DNA from: JAAXIE01 sp965204245
GTDB taxonomy: Bacteria; Chloroflexota; Dehalococcoidia; Lucifugimonadales; JAAXIE01
Direction: 5' to 3'
DNA length: 64,000 bases
NCBI GenBank assembly: GCA_965204245.1
Contig: CBDBED010000006.1
Coordinates: 1 to 64,000 of the forward strand
Part shown: positions 8,639 to 18,131 of the stretch, piece by piece
Layout: each line of letters begins with the position of its first letter
Numbering within the stretch: the stretch's first letter is position 1
Made by a program: the position numbers and the translations under genes
Notes under the pieces: generated by a model
What the model saw: the letters and a program-made list of their open reading frames with translations, nothing else
Told to the model about the DNA's origin: nothing
The model's database searches: none

Positions 8639-9529
8639 TTACGGGACGGGGACTCCGGCAATCTTGACGGGCACGCGACATAGCTCGTTCCGAGTAGTGA
8701 AATATAGCGTTTTCCAGTCAGGCCCTCCGAAGGCCAGGTTAGTGGTGGCGTTATACCCGTGTGCAATGGTCCCCAAATGCTTGCCATTTGGGTCAATTAT
8801 CCAGAGACCGCCCGACCCGCCACAATATACATTGCCCTCCACATCCACTTTCATCCCATCCGGCACACCGGGTCGCTCACCGCGCAGGTCACAGAATATC
8901 CGGTCTGTCTGCTTGGACAGCAGGCCGTTTGTGGGGTCAATGTCGAAGGCGCGTATGTGTCCGCGGCGGGAGTCGTTAATGTAGAGGATGCTCTCGTCGG
9001 GGGAAAAGGCCAGTCCGTTGGGCACTACGAAGTCCCACACCAAGCAATTGATGGTCCCCAAGTCTGGAGTAACACGGTAAACGCCAGCATAGTCCAGGTC
9101 CGAGACCAGGCCAAGAGTTATGGGATCGGTAAAATAGATGACCCCATCGGACTTCACTACCACATCGTTCGGCCGGTTTAGACGTGTTCCTCGATAACTA
9201 TTGGCCACTACCGTGATGCTGCCGTCAGGCTCTTGGCGTGTAACACGACGGGCATCGTGCTCGCCAGCCAAAAGTCGGCCTTGACGGTCCCGGGTCAGCC
9301 CATTAGCTCGGTTGGTGGGCTCGGCGAAAAGCGTCGCCCCCTCGCCATCCGCCCACTTCATGCGGCGGTTGTTGTGGATGTCGCTGAAGAGAAGGTATCC
9401 ACCCTCCTTCCACCATAGAGGGCCCTCCGCAGGCCCCATATCCCCACCATAGCCTCCCGCCAACTCCTCAACAGAGGCGTTCAGGTCGATAATGCGCTCC
9501 AGTTCGGGTGCATGCTGCTCAATGGGCAT
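8639..9529 (-). CDS. SMP-30/gluconolactonase family protein
   Basis: A 296-residue six-bladed propeller lactonase. Metal-site regions are visible: EGPLWW near the N-terminus, NRPNDVVVKSDGVIYFTDP in the middle (Asn/Asp ligands) and PDGMKVDVEGNVYCGG, with the repeated GLAFSPDESILYINDS pattern typical of the family. It should hydrolyse a sugar lactone or related ester. Length is normal. It is convergent with the lipoprotein gene, with 16 nt between them. Confidence 0.92.
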   Translation of the reverse strand: MPIEQHAPELERIIDLNASVEELAGGYGGDMGPAEGPLWWKEGGYLLFSDIHNNRRMKWADGEGATLFAEPTNRANGLTRDRQGRLLAGEHDARRVTRQEPDGSITVVANSYRGTRLNRPNDVVVKSDGVIYFTDPITLGLVSDLDYAGVYRVTPDLGTINCLVWDFVVPNGLAFSPDESILYINDSRRGHIRAFDIDPTNGLLSKQTDRIFCDLRGERPGVPDGMKVDVEGNVYCGGSGGLWIIDPNGKHLGTIAHGYNATTNLAFGGPDWKTLYFTTRNELCRVPVKIAGVPVP

Positions 9530-9653
9530 AGGAGACTCCTTTCGGTGGATGGCTTCGGGCTGCTCGGGTTCTCAGGCTCTGACAACTGATTAGTGGCCGC
9601 CGGGGGTCCCACAAGTCGTGCCTGTAATCGTATCACGCTGTTTTGGCATGCAC

Positions 9654-11517
9654 CTAGTGATGGTGATGCCCGCCGCCCATCCCCGGCATATTGGGCGCAT
9701 GGGAGTGTTGGTGTCCGTCATGGTGGTCATGACCCGGACGTTCCGCCACACCGTCGACCAACTGGGCAGCAACTAACCTGGCATACAGCCCCTGCCTGAG
9801 CAACAGATCTTCATGGGTGCCGTGCTCCACCATATCGCCGTCATCCAAGACAATTATCTGGTCGGCATCTCGTACCGTCGAGAGCCGGTGGGCTATTACA
9901 AGGGTAGTGCGCCCTTGCATGAGGCGGTCCAAAGCCAGGCGAAGCTGCTGCTCATTCACAGCATCCAGATGCGAAGTAGCCTCATCCAGTATGAGAACGG
10001 GGGCATTCTTGAGCAGCGCCCGGGCGATGGCAATTCGCTGGCGCTGCCCACCCGAAAGCTGTGCCCCACGCTCTCCGACAGTGGTCTCGTAGCCATCCGG
10101 GAAGGACATGATGAAAGCATGCGCATTGGCCTGCCTTGCAGCATCTTCCACCTCCTCGTCGGTGGCATCGGGACGGCCCAATCGCAGGTTGTTGCGGGAT
10201 TCGTATCGTTGAACAGATAGGTGTCCTGGGAGACCAGAGCAATTTGCCCGCGCAGGTTATCCAACTCGAATGAACGCAGGTCCTCGTGCTCGATGGCAAC
10301 CCTGCCCGCATTCGGGTCCCAGAAACGCAAGAGCAGGTTGGCGCATGTGGTCTTACCCGCGCCGGAGGGTCCTACCAACGCGGTAGTGCGGCCAGCAGGA
10401 AGATCAAAGGAAACGTCGTGAAGAGCTTGGGGTTCCCGGTCACCGTATGCGAACGAAACTTGCTCGAATCTGGATCTCGGGAGCCGCCGAAGGCGTCGTA
10501 GCTCCAGGTCCGTCCAAGACAGGAACCGGTTCGTCATGTACCTCAAAGACGCGCCGGGCCGAAGCCGCTGTCTCCATCAACTGCTTGATAGTGCGAGCTA
10601 TGTCGGATATGGGAGCAAAGGCGGCAGTGGATAGCACCACCGAAAGAATCAACTGAGTACGTGTCATATCCCCTTGCGTCAGGAACCACACGCCTAGGGT
10701 AAGAACGCAAAGGCTACCCAAGGCAGTCATCGCCTCAATGAAGGACACCTGGAACGAGCGCACCTTGAGGAAGCGACTCTGATAATGGGCAAACTGCCAG
10801 CCGTTGCGGGCAATCTCTTCCTGACGGGAATCACCGCGCCCGAATGCCGAGACCTCCCTCAAGCCCTGGATGCTATCGACCATGTGAGCATGGATATCCC
10901 CCAGACGTCCCCTCACCTCAGTGGCCAACTGCTCCGAGCGGGCTTGGGCAATGAGAGGGCTGACAGCAACTGCGATCAGGAAGGGCGAGAGAATCAAGGC
11001 CAAGGGCCAAGCGATTACCGCCAGCACTGCCAGTACTCCCGCTGGAACCACAACAGCTACGAAGGCTGGGGTGATGGTGTGGGCGAAGAAGTACTCAACG
11101 GTCTCAATGTCACTGCCCACGATGCTAACAAGGTCACCGGATCGACGGCGTACCATGTATGCCGGAGCAAGCGGATCAAGCTTGCGATACATGTCGACAC
11201 GCATTTCGTTAAGCAGCCGGTAAGCCATGTCATGGGCCTGCCACGACTCGGCCCATGTGAAGAAGCCTACCAGCGGCACAAATGCCCCCAACAAAATCAA
11301 CAACAGGGTCAGGCTGCCGCCTGTAACCACCTGACCCACCAGAAGAGCGCCAATTACGGCCAGACCGATCACAGACCCGTGATGCGCCACTCCCAGCAGG
11401 AATGTGAGTATCAACTGGCCCCACCACGGCCGGGACCAAGACCACCAGCCGGGCTCCCAAGGCCAACATGCTCAAAAAGCGTTGCGGGGACGCCTGTCCG
11501 TCGGGAGTGTGTGCCAT
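9654..11517 (-). CDS. ABC exporter half 2 with His-rich tail, several frameshifts
   Basis: A TMD-NBD half-transporter. The membrane domain is followed by Walker A GPSGAGKTTC, Q-loop VSQDTYLFND, signature LSGGQRQRIA and Walker B VLILDEATS. The tail holds ten histidines in about 30 residues and ends HHHH. The frame is broken at + strand 11419-11422 (extra C), 10472-10473 (extra G), and 10196-10201 (two extra bases). Removing these four bases gives exactly 620 codons, which supports the reconstruction. The start at 11517 has no clear ribosome site, so it may instead be fused in frame to the preceding half. The His-rich tail suggests transition-metal binding or sensing; the substrate is unknown. 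Confidence 0.75.
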
Positions 11518-13471
11518 GGGAGTGAGCATGGCTGGCGCCATCGGAGGCTGAACCACCGTGTTGGGGCCGATGACCATGCTGGTGCTGATGTTGATGCCCG
11601 TGCCCCTGCCCGTGAGCCTGTTGGTGATTCCCGTGGTGCGCAGTCGGTGCCCGCTGCACCTGGGCTTCTCCTTCAACGGCATGCGACAACACTGCATGAG
11701 GGACATGGCGTCCGTCACTGTGGTCATCTTGCGCGGTCTGCTGATTGGCCATCAGTTGAGTGTATATGCCTCCGGCCGCCACCAGCTCTTGGTGGGTTCC
11801 TTCTTCCGCCAGCCTTCCTTCATCGAGCACCAGAATACGATCGGCGCCAACGACGCTGGAAAGGCGGTGGGCAATGGTCAGGGTAGTCCTGCCTTCCATG
11901 AGGCTGTCCAATGCCTTCTGGATGGCTGCCTCGTTCTGGGTATCCACGCTTGAAAGAGCTTCATCAAGAATCAGGATGGGCGCATCTTTCAGCAGGGCGC
12001 GGGCAATAGCGATGCGCTGCCTCTGCCCGCCAGAAAGGCGCACAGCCCGCTCGCCCACCACGGTATCGTAGCCGCTGGGCAAGGCTTGAATGAATTCGTG
12101 GGCATTCGCCACCCTGGCTGCTTCCTCGATTTCCTCTTGGGTAGCCTCGGGCTTGGCAAATCGCAAATTCTCTGCAACGGTGCCATGGAAGAGGTAGGTA
12201 TCCTGCCCCACCACCGCAATGTGACGGCGCAGGTATTCAAGCGGCAGTTCGCGCAAGTCTTGTCCACCTAGCAGGACCCGTCCCTGCTGAGGGTCGAAGA
12301 ACCGGAGGCAGAGCGACACCACCGTCGACTTGCCCGCACCACTGGGCCCCACAAGCCCCAGGGTCTCGCCGGCATTCAAGGTAAAGGTCACTTGCTCCAA
12401 GGCAGAGCGGCTGCATGATTGGTAACCGAACGTGACGTTCTCGAAGGTAATCTCAGGCGCTAAGGCGGGCGTTGTGCCATTTACTCGGCGCGCCCCGGTC
12501 TCGGACTCCCTGACCTGTATGGGGGTGTCTAGGATTTCGTAGACCCCTTGGGCTGACGCCAAAGCGATCATGCCCTCATGCCCCAACTGTATAAGCTCCC
12601 GCAGTGGCCGGAAAATTTCGACGCCCAGCATCAGCACGATGAGCAGCGGACGAAGCTCCATGTCACCCTGGCTCACTCGCCACGCACCGAAACCCAACGC
12701 CAACGCCGCCCCTGCGGATATCCCCATAAGGGTCACGGCACCGGTGAGGCTGTTAGCCGCGAGCACCCCCATGGTCGCACGGAACAATGCACGGGACCGG
12801 TTTGCGAGCAGATCACCGCGGGCACGGCTCTGACCAAAGGCCTTAAGGGTGGCTAGGCCCTGAACACTATCGAGAAAATCCGCGCCAAGCGCACCATAGG
12901 CATCGCGGCGCCGGATGTTCTTCTCGGTATTCCACTTTGCCAACGTGTTGGGTATTAGTAACGTGGCCAAGGCAAAAACGAGAAAGATTACGGCAATGGG
13001 CCAGTCAATGAAGGCCATAAATGCGAAGATCAAGGGTGGAGTCAGTACAGCTACGGTAAGTTGCGGAAGATAACGCCCGAAGAAGGCCTCCAAGCGCTCC
13101 ACTCCGTCCGCTAGAGTGAGCACACCGTCGCCCGTGCGGCTCTGGTCGAAATAACCGGGGCCGAGGGCCAAGCAGTGTTGATAGAGCCTTTCCCTCACCT
13201 GCACCTTTATGAGGCTTGCGGTGTGATGGCTCACCAGTTCCTGTAGATATTGAAAAACACTGCGCAGGACGATCAGTACCGCCATGGCTATCAGGGGGGC
13301 CATCAATGTGTCAAACGCGGCGCCTTCATGGATTACTTGGACGATTACTACACCAGCGACCGCGAGACGGGCGACTCCTGCGCCCATGGCGAGCAGCCCC
13401 AAGAGGGAAGCCAGCAGAATTCGTAAGCGGACTCCGTGGGTATATGCCAGTAGTCGAGGATCCAGATGCAT
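11411..13471 (-). CDS. ABC exporter half 1, CydD-like, with His-rich tail
   Basis: The membrane domain (about residues 1-310) contains the CydD-like block FFGRYLPQLTVAVLTPPL. The NBD has Walker A GPSGAGKSTV, Q-loop VGQDTYLFHG, signature RLSGGQRQRIA and Walker B ILILDEALSSVD. After about residue 580 there is a tail with roughly 19 histidines in 72 residues (repeated GHQHQHQHGH-type). The reading frame then runs on over the start of half 2 to a stop at 11411. The last ~35 residues (after HSHGTH) look like out-of-frame sequence, so the true end is unclear: one extra base near 11480-11530 would turn both halves into a single fused transporter. It probably forms a heterodimer with half 2. Confidence 0.82.
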   Translation of the reverse strand: MHLDPRLLAYTHGVRLRILLASLLGLLAMGAGVARLAVAGVVIVQVIHEGAAFDTLMAPLIAMAVLIVLRSVFQYLQELVSHHTASLIKVQVRERLYQHCLALGPGYFDQSRTGDGVLTLADGVERLEAFFGRYLPQLTVAVLTPPLIFAFMAFIDWPIAVIFLVFALATLLIPNTLAKWNTEKNIRRRDAYGALGADFLDSVQGLATLKAFGQSRARGDLLANRSRALFRATMGVLAANSLTGAVTLMGISAGAALALGFGAWRVSQGDMELRPLLIVLMLGVEIFRPLRELIQLGHEGMIALASAQGVYEILDTPIQVRESETGARRVNGTTPALAPEITFENVTFGYQSCSRSALEQVTFTLNAGETLGLVGPSGAGKSTVVSLCLRFFDPQQGRVLLGGQDLRELPLEYLRRHIAVVGQDTYLFHGTVAENLRFAKPEATQEEIEEAARVANAHEFIQALPSGYDTVVGERAVRLSGGQRQRIAIARALLKDAPILILDEALSSVDTQNEAAIQKALDSLMEGRTTLTIAHRLSSVVGADRILVLDEGRLAEEGTHQELVAAGGIYTQLMANQQTAQDDHSDGRHVPHAVLSHAVEGEAQVQRAPTAHHGNHQQAHGQGHGHQHQHQHGHRPQHGGSASDGASHAHSHGTHSRRTGVPATLFEHVGLGSPAGGLGPGRGGAS

Positions 13472-13527
13472 CTGAGCGCTACCTCACAACTGATCAGGGT
13501 CTCAGCGGGGGATTATGGCCTCGGCAA

Positions 13528-14292
13528 TTACTCAACCAACTCCACCCTATCGCCCACAGCGGCCTCCCCGGGACGTTCCACGATGGCATACACGCCGAAG
13601 TAAGCAGCAATAGGATTGGGCCGATAACTCATAATCAGCCTCAACGTATCCACGTCTCTCTCGCCAGTGTCCGGGTCATGGGTTGTTATGGCGCATCGCG
13701 GGTCAGGGGAAATGAGCCTCAAGCGCAGGCGGTCGCCAATCTGGATAGCACGCCCCAACCACCCGTCTTCCTCATGGGGTTGACAGCCTTCCAGCAGGAA
13801 GTTTGGACGGAAGCGGCGACCATCGAAAGCATCCCTTCCTCCCGCGACCTCGCCCAACTGTCCAAGAGAGCCCTGTGAGAGTACCGAGATGGGAAACTCG
13901 TCGTAACACTGGCCCGGCGAATCCGCTCGGACCAGTGCCAGCGGCACACCCGCCGCCTGTGAAAGGGCGGGGCCCCAAGGCCCCGTGAGGACGTGTCCGT
14001 GAGCCACACGGCCCCACATTCTGGTCGCTACCTGCTCTCCCGTCACCGGTTCTTCCTCCACCACCTGACCATCCGGGAGGGTCAACCGCAAGCGCTCCGG
14101 TTCGTTCTCGTAGGAGGCCTTAATCCGTACCAGCCAGCCCAACTCTCGCTGCGTCACCAGCCGTCCGATCTTGTCGATGATGTAGAATCGGCGGTCCTCC
14201 AAAATGCCGGTGAGCCCCACACTGACCCTCTCAGGACTGACCAACCCCGCCGACTTGACCGGGGCGATGTGAATTGCGCTGAGAGTTATCAT
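13528..14292 (-). CDS. MOSC domain-containing protein
   Basis: A 254-residue protein. The MOSC N-terminal beta-barrel domain (MITLSAIHIAPVKSAG..., LEDRRFYIIDKIGRLVTQRE) precedes a MOSC domain with RFRPNFLLEGCQPHEED, containing the cysteine that in this family handles sulfur for the molybdenum cofactor, and PDPRCAITTHDPDTGE. MOSC proteins deliver or use sulfur on Moco, or are Moco-dependent reductases of the mARC type. Here there is no heme or ferredoxin partner nearby. Length agrees with bacterial YcbX/mARC-like proteins lacking the ferredoxin domain. Confidence 0.9.
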   Translation of the reverse strand: MITLSAIHIAPVKSAGLVSPERVSVGLTGILEDRRFYIIDKIGRLVTQRELGWLVRIKASYENEPERLRLTLPDGQVVEEEPVTGEQVATRMWGRVAHGHVLTGPWGPALSQAAGVPLALVRADSPGQCYDEFPISVLSQGSLGQLGEVAGGRDAFDGRRFRPNFLLEGCQPHEEDGWLGRAIQIGDRLRLRLISPDPRCAITTHDPDTGERDVDTLRLIMSYRPNPIAAYFGVYAIVERPGEAAVGDRVELVE

Positions 14293-14449
14293 CCCGTAGA
14301 TGATACGCCCGCGAGTTGCGTCTGCCTACCCTAGATGCGCGGGCTGGCAGGGTGCCAGCTAGTCCGGGGCGACAGAACGGACGATTTAAGCTAGACTATG
14401 TTATCGCAATTCGTCACCCCCAACTTTCGGGTGTCTATCGAGGGGAAGC

Positions 14450-15334
14450 ATGGCAACTATCGCACTGGAGCTTATTCCCACTTCCAAGAGTGGCGGACAA
14501 GCCCTTGCCGAAGAGGAAGCACAGAAGACCCGCGCCCAATTGGACAAGTCCGGACTCATCGACCACATCAACACGCTGGTAGTGCCTCAGATGATTCCGG
14601 AGGAGGGCGACCGCCCAGTGGCGTTGGACGAGAAGATCGACGCCTTGGACTCCAGCGTCTTCCTCCGCCAAGAAATCCCGGCGTCCTGCATCCTCACCCA
14701 AGTCACCGTGTTCACTCCCAAGAGTCAACTTGATGAACGCGTGGCCAGCCTCAAGCAGGCGGGTGTCGAGCGCGTCGTATTTGTTGGCGTGCCTCGAGTG
14801 TTCGATGATGCTGATATCGTCGGCCCTTCGCCCAACGAGGCCTTGGGCATTTATAGCGATGTCATGCCGTCTCGTGGCGCGATCCTCATCCCGACAAGGC
14901 TGGAAGAAGAGGGACGCCTCCTCTATAAGCTGGAGTGCGGTGCCAACTTCGCCATGACCCAGTTGCTGTACAGCAACCAGATCGTCTCCTTCTTGGAGAC
15001 CATGAAGGAGCATCCTCACCGCCCTGAGATACTCCTGTCCTTTGGCTTTGTGCCTCAACTGGAGCAGAGACTGGGACTAATCCGCTGGCTCATCAAGGAC
15101 GACACCAGCGACCTCGTCGGCCCTGAACTGGACTGGGTTACCGAGTTGGCTGGCATGCCATTTCAGCAGAAGAAAGCCGCCATGGTCGACCACTACAAGA
15201 CAATAGTCGAAGGCGTTGCAGAAGCCGGATTCCCCATTGGCATCCACTTCGAATGTCCATACGGCGTCTCCGACCCCGCTATGGAAACATTCAACGCAAT
15301 GCTCGACGCGTGGCACCCAAATAGCCAGGCGTAA
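14450..15334 (+). CDS. methylenetetrahydrofolate reductase-like protein
   Basis: A 294-residue TIM-barrel protein. The N-terminal ATIALELIPTS strand and the block CGANFAMTQLLYSNQIV match the SxELFPP and GADF..TQLFYD motifs of MetF-type reductases, and HPHRPEILLSFGFVP sits where MTHFR has the proposal/substrate loop. Other MetF landmarks are weak, so the actual substrate may be another C1-pterin. The start ATG is preceded by GAGGGGAAGC. It is alone on the plus strand, divergent from MOSC. A role in C1 metabolism is inferred. Confidence 0.65.
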   Translation: MATIALELIPTSKSGGQALAEEEAQKTRAQLDKSGLIDHINTLVVPQMIPEEGDRPVALDEKIDALDSSVFLRQEIPASCILTQVTVFTPKSQLDERVASLKQAGVERVVFVGVPRVFDDADIVGPSPNEALGIYSDVMPSRGAILIPTRLEEEGRLLYKLECGANFAMTQLLYSNQIVSFLETMKEHPHRPEILLSFGFVPQLEQRLGLIRWLIKDDTSDLVGPELDWVTELAGMPFQQKKAAMVDHYKTIVEGVAEAGFPIGIHFECPYGVSDPAMETFNAMLDAWHPNSQA

Positions 15335-15420
15335 GACTCAACCATCCCCCACAGATCCCGCCATATGAGGCTGCAGCATCGCCCGCTATACCCTTGGACC
15401 ACGAACACATTGAGCCCGCT

Positions 15421-15468
15421 TTGACAGATGTTGTTAGTGTATACATAGTATCGCCTACTGTGTATAAT
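15421..15468 (+). promoter_or_regulatory. AT-rich promoter region of the membrane protein
   Basis: A perfect TTGACA at 15421-15426 is followed by TAGTAT at 15446-15451 (19-nt spacer), and a perfect TATAAT lies at 15463-15468 without its own -35. The stretch is notably AT-rich compared with its surroundings and lies 17 nt before the next ATG. Confidence 0.45.
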
Positions 15469-15484
15469 CACATCCGAAATTAGT

Positions 15485-16207
15485 ATGGACTACATGGTGC
15501 GGAAAGAGCATACCGACATGGAAGCTGCTGCCCTAACGCGACGAGAAAAGAGGGACTCGACGGCACGCATCGGAGGGGCCCTGCTGCTACTCAGCGCAGC
15601 CGCCACCGCCGTGATGGTCATTGCGAGGGTGACCGCTGATGCCGACCAGCCTACCTTCGCGGAATCGCTGCAAGCCATTGCCGACAGCCGGCCCATCTAC
15701 ATCGTGAATGGAGTAGCAAGGCTGGTCGCGGGTTTTGCCCTAACTGCTGGAGCCCTCTACCTCTTGAGGACATGGATCATTCGGTCCCGGTTCGCCACGC
15801 CTATAGTCCCATACCTGTTGGCAGGCTCAGGCGCAATCACGGCATTATCGGGCGTATGCACCATCATACTGGCGGCCTACGCACCAGACCTCACCGACCT
15901 CTCCGAGGCGTTTGAGAGCGCACGATGGATTACCGGGAAGGTGGGGTTCACTCTGGCTGGCCTAGCCCTCATCCTAGCCGCCAAGTATCAGTGGCAGGTA
16001 GGCGGTGCACTTAGAAAGGTCGCCCCTGCCTCTGCACTCTTCGGCATAGCCATGCAGTTCATCTGGCTCGACGCCGTCACCTTCATGCATCCCATCATCG
16101 GGGCGGCCTTCCTACTGTGGCTCGTGGTCGTCGGCGCTATGCTTGCAACCGGGCGGACAGAGCGACTTTTCGTGGCTACCTTTGGACGTCCCGCCGAGGC
16201 CGCCTAA
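15485..16207 (+). CDS. multi-pass membrane protein, DUF4386-like
   Basis: Up to 240 residues with about six hydrophobic segments beginning at GGALLLLSAAATAVMVIARV, each separated by short polar loops. Layout and length recall DUF4386-type integral membrane proteins, which have no known function. Start choice is open: ATG 15485 (very close to the TATAAT, possibly leaderless) or ATG 15518 with GGAAAGAG upstream. No conserved catalytic residues are visible. Confidence 0.6.
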   Translation: MDYMVRKEHTDMEAAALTRREKRDSTARIGGALLLLSAAATAVMVIARVTADADQPTFAESLQAIADSRPIYIVNGVARLVAGFALTAGALYLLRTWIIRSRFATPIVPYLLAGSGAITALSGVCTIILAAYAPDLTDLSEAFESARWITGKVGFTLAGLALILAAKYQWQVGGALRKVAPASALFGIAMQFIWLDAVTFMHPIIGAAFLLWLVVVGAMLATGRTERLFVATFGRPAEAA

Positions 16208-16216
16208 CAACACTGG

Positions 16217-16603
16217 CTACTCGCCCCGAGATTTAGGGGACTGCCAGTTCGGGTTATCAAGCGGGATACTGAGCCAAGAGACTATCTGGCGCAGGCCATC
16301 GTAGGCTTCGAGGCGCGCCTCGTCAGTAGCCGCCTCCTCCGCCTTCTCTATCAAAGCGCCCATCTGACGCACGACAAGCGGACCCACCTCCAGCAGGGCA
16401 TCACTCCCTGAAGTGGTCCATCTGGCTAGCACATACCGCACCAAGGCACCGACAGGTATATCCAGATTGCGGCTCATTCGGTCCAGTGCAGGCATGGGGT
16501 CCAAACGGCTGTAGGTTGCCACGTCACGCTTGAAATTGGCATCCTTGTCGTCTGAACTGAACTCGGTGCGATACGTCTCCAGAGTAACTTGCCTGTCCGC
16601 CAT
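16217..16603 (-). CDS. conserved hypothetical, helical (128 aa)
   Basis: A soluble, mostly helical protein with the pattern LDRMSRNLDIPVGALVRYVLARW, which looks like a small helix-turn-helix or scaffold motif, followed by acidic helices. ATG 16603 was preferred over 16624 because GAGGGA lies about 10 nt upstream. It has no membrane segment and no recognised catalytic motif. Convergent with the membrane protein gene, with only 9 nt between them. Function unknown. Confidence 0.55.
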   Translation of the reverse strand: MADRQVTLETYRTEFSSDDKDANFKRDVATYSRLDPMPALDRMSRNLDIPVGALVRYVLARWTTSGSDALLEVGPLVVRQMGALIEKAEEAATDEARLEAYDGLRQIVSWLSIPLDNPNWQSPKSRGE

Positions 16604-16733
16604 ACCAAACCGTCCCTCATGCAATTTCCCAGCCTGCCTACTGCTAGTCCAAGTGTGTCGACTCGAATTGTAACCGTGTTGCCAAGGTGATACACTCCCG
16701 ACCTACGGCACACTCTTCTCCCGCACTGAGTAA

Positions 16734-18107
16734 ATGCGCGGGCAGGAGGCAGCTACGGAAGATTCATCTGGCAACGCGGCCTTGCCTGCGAACAGAATGC
16801 CCTCAAGCCCCAAGCGCACCAAGGCTCCCCTCTTCTATGGATGGGTGATTGTTGCCATCACCTTCCTCGTGGCCTTGGTTTCCATCGGCTCCCGCAGCAG
16901 CTTCGGCAACTTCGTCACCCCCATGAGCGACGACTTCGGCTGGAGTCGCGGGCTGATTTCCACCGCTGGTCTCGTCGGCATGTTAGCCGCCGGTTTCTGC
17001 CAGCCCTTCGCCGGTTGGTTCTACGACAAGCTGGGAGCCCGCAAGGTCATCCTCACCGGCGTGCTTATCCTCACGGTGAGCACACTGATGCTTATGGCCA
17101 CCCCTCACATCGCCTACTTAATTTTCGGCTTCGGCATCTTGGGTGCCATCGGCTCCAGTGCCAGCACCATCAACATAGGCAGTGCGCTGTTGACCCGGTG
17201 GTTCCGCAAACGTCGCGCCACCGCCTTGGGCATCAGCACTGCCGGGGCTTCCGTAGGCGGACTGGTCTTGGTGCCCCTGAGTGCCTACCTCATCCAGGAA
17301 TTTGACTGGCGCACCACTTGGATGGTGCTGGGAATTATCATTTTCGCACTGGGCTTTCCGCTCTCCCTCATCCTGCTGCGCAACGACCCCGCCGATATGG
17401 GCCTTCGACCCGATGGCGAGCGGGCGACCGATGATCAAGGACAGCCCACCACGCCCACTCAGCAGACCCCGGGACCTCTCGAACTCGAATACTGGAAGCA
17501 ATCTCTGAAGTCGGCCCCCTTCTGGCAACTTTCCGTCGCCTACTTCGCCTGTGGTGCCACGACTTCAATTATGAGCTTCCACTTCATCCCCTACGCCGAA
17601 GAACAGGGAATGGCGAAATCAACAGCGGCCTTGGCCTTCGGACTAATGAGCGGGTTGAACGTGGTCGGTCTGCTCGGAGCTACTTTCCTAGCCGACAAGT
17701 TTCCTCGGAAAAACCTGCTGGCCTTGGTCTACGGCGGACGTTTCCTCGGCTATATGATGCTCTTCATCCTGCCAGCCCCATGGTCCATTTGGGCCTTCGC
17801 CTCGGTACTGGGCTTCTCTTGGTGGGCCACCGGCCCGCTAACCACCAGTCTCGCCGCAGACATATACGGGTTGAAGTTCTTGGGCACCCTGACCGGCATG
17901 ACCTTCCTGTTCCACCAACTCGGCGCCGCCTTCGGCATCCAGTTCGCAGGCAGCATGCACGACTGGCTGGGTAACTACGACTGGGCCTTTGCCATAGTCG
18001 CATGTCTGCTGCTCGTGGCCACTCTGACCTCCTTTGGTGTAAGGGAAAAGGAGTATTCGGCCAGGTACCAAACAAGGGCACAGGAAAGCCCGGCAGCCAC
18101 AGGTTGA
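16734..18107 (+). CDS. MFS transporter (monocarboxylate/OxlT-like)
   Basis: 457 residues, about 12 transmembrane segments beginning at FYGWVIVAITFLVALV. The loop between helices 2 and 3 has GWFYDKLGARKVILTG, the MFS A-motif (GxxxDRxGxR). A central hydrophilic stretch (residues ~215-255) separates the two halves. The GWV start and the DFGWSR block resemble the oxalate/formate and monocarboxylate branch. It lies 24 nt before a Rieske oxygenase on the same strand, so it may import that enzyme's aromatic or carboxylate substrate. The start is uncertain; ATG 16797 is possible. Confidence 0.88.
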   Translation: MRGQEAATEDSSGNAALPANRMPSSPKRTKAPLFYGWVIVAITFLVALVSIGSRSSFGNFVTPMSDDFGWSRGLISTAGLVGMLAAGFCQPFAGWFYDKLGARKVILTGVLILTVSTLMLMATPHIAYLIFGFGILGAIGSSASTINIGSALLTRWFRKRRATALGISTAGASVGGLVLVPLSAYLIQEFDWRTTWMVLGIIIFALGFPLSLILLRNDPADMGLRPDGERATDDQGQPTTPTQQTPGPLELEYWKQSLKSAPFWQLSVAYFACGATTSIMSFHFIPYAEEQGMAKSTAALAFGLMSGLNVVGLLGATFLADKFPRKNLLALVYGGRFLGYMMLFILPAPWSIWAFASVLGFSWWATGPLTTSLAADIYGLKFLGTLTGMTFLFHQLGAAFGIQFAGSMHDWLGNYDWAFAIVACLLLVATLTSFGVREKEYSARYQTRAQESPAATG

Positions 18108-18131
18108 CCCCAGCATAACGTAGGGGGCGAC

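Noticed and set aside
2528..11422. Programmed frameshifting as the explanation of the breaks
   Set aside because: The sites share no slippery heptamer or downstream structure, occur in unrelated genes, and all involve length change of G/C runs.
15463..15468. Perfect TATAAT as a stand-alone promoter
   Set aside because: No -35 element lies 16-19 nt upstream; it is kept only as part of the promoter region at 15421-15468.
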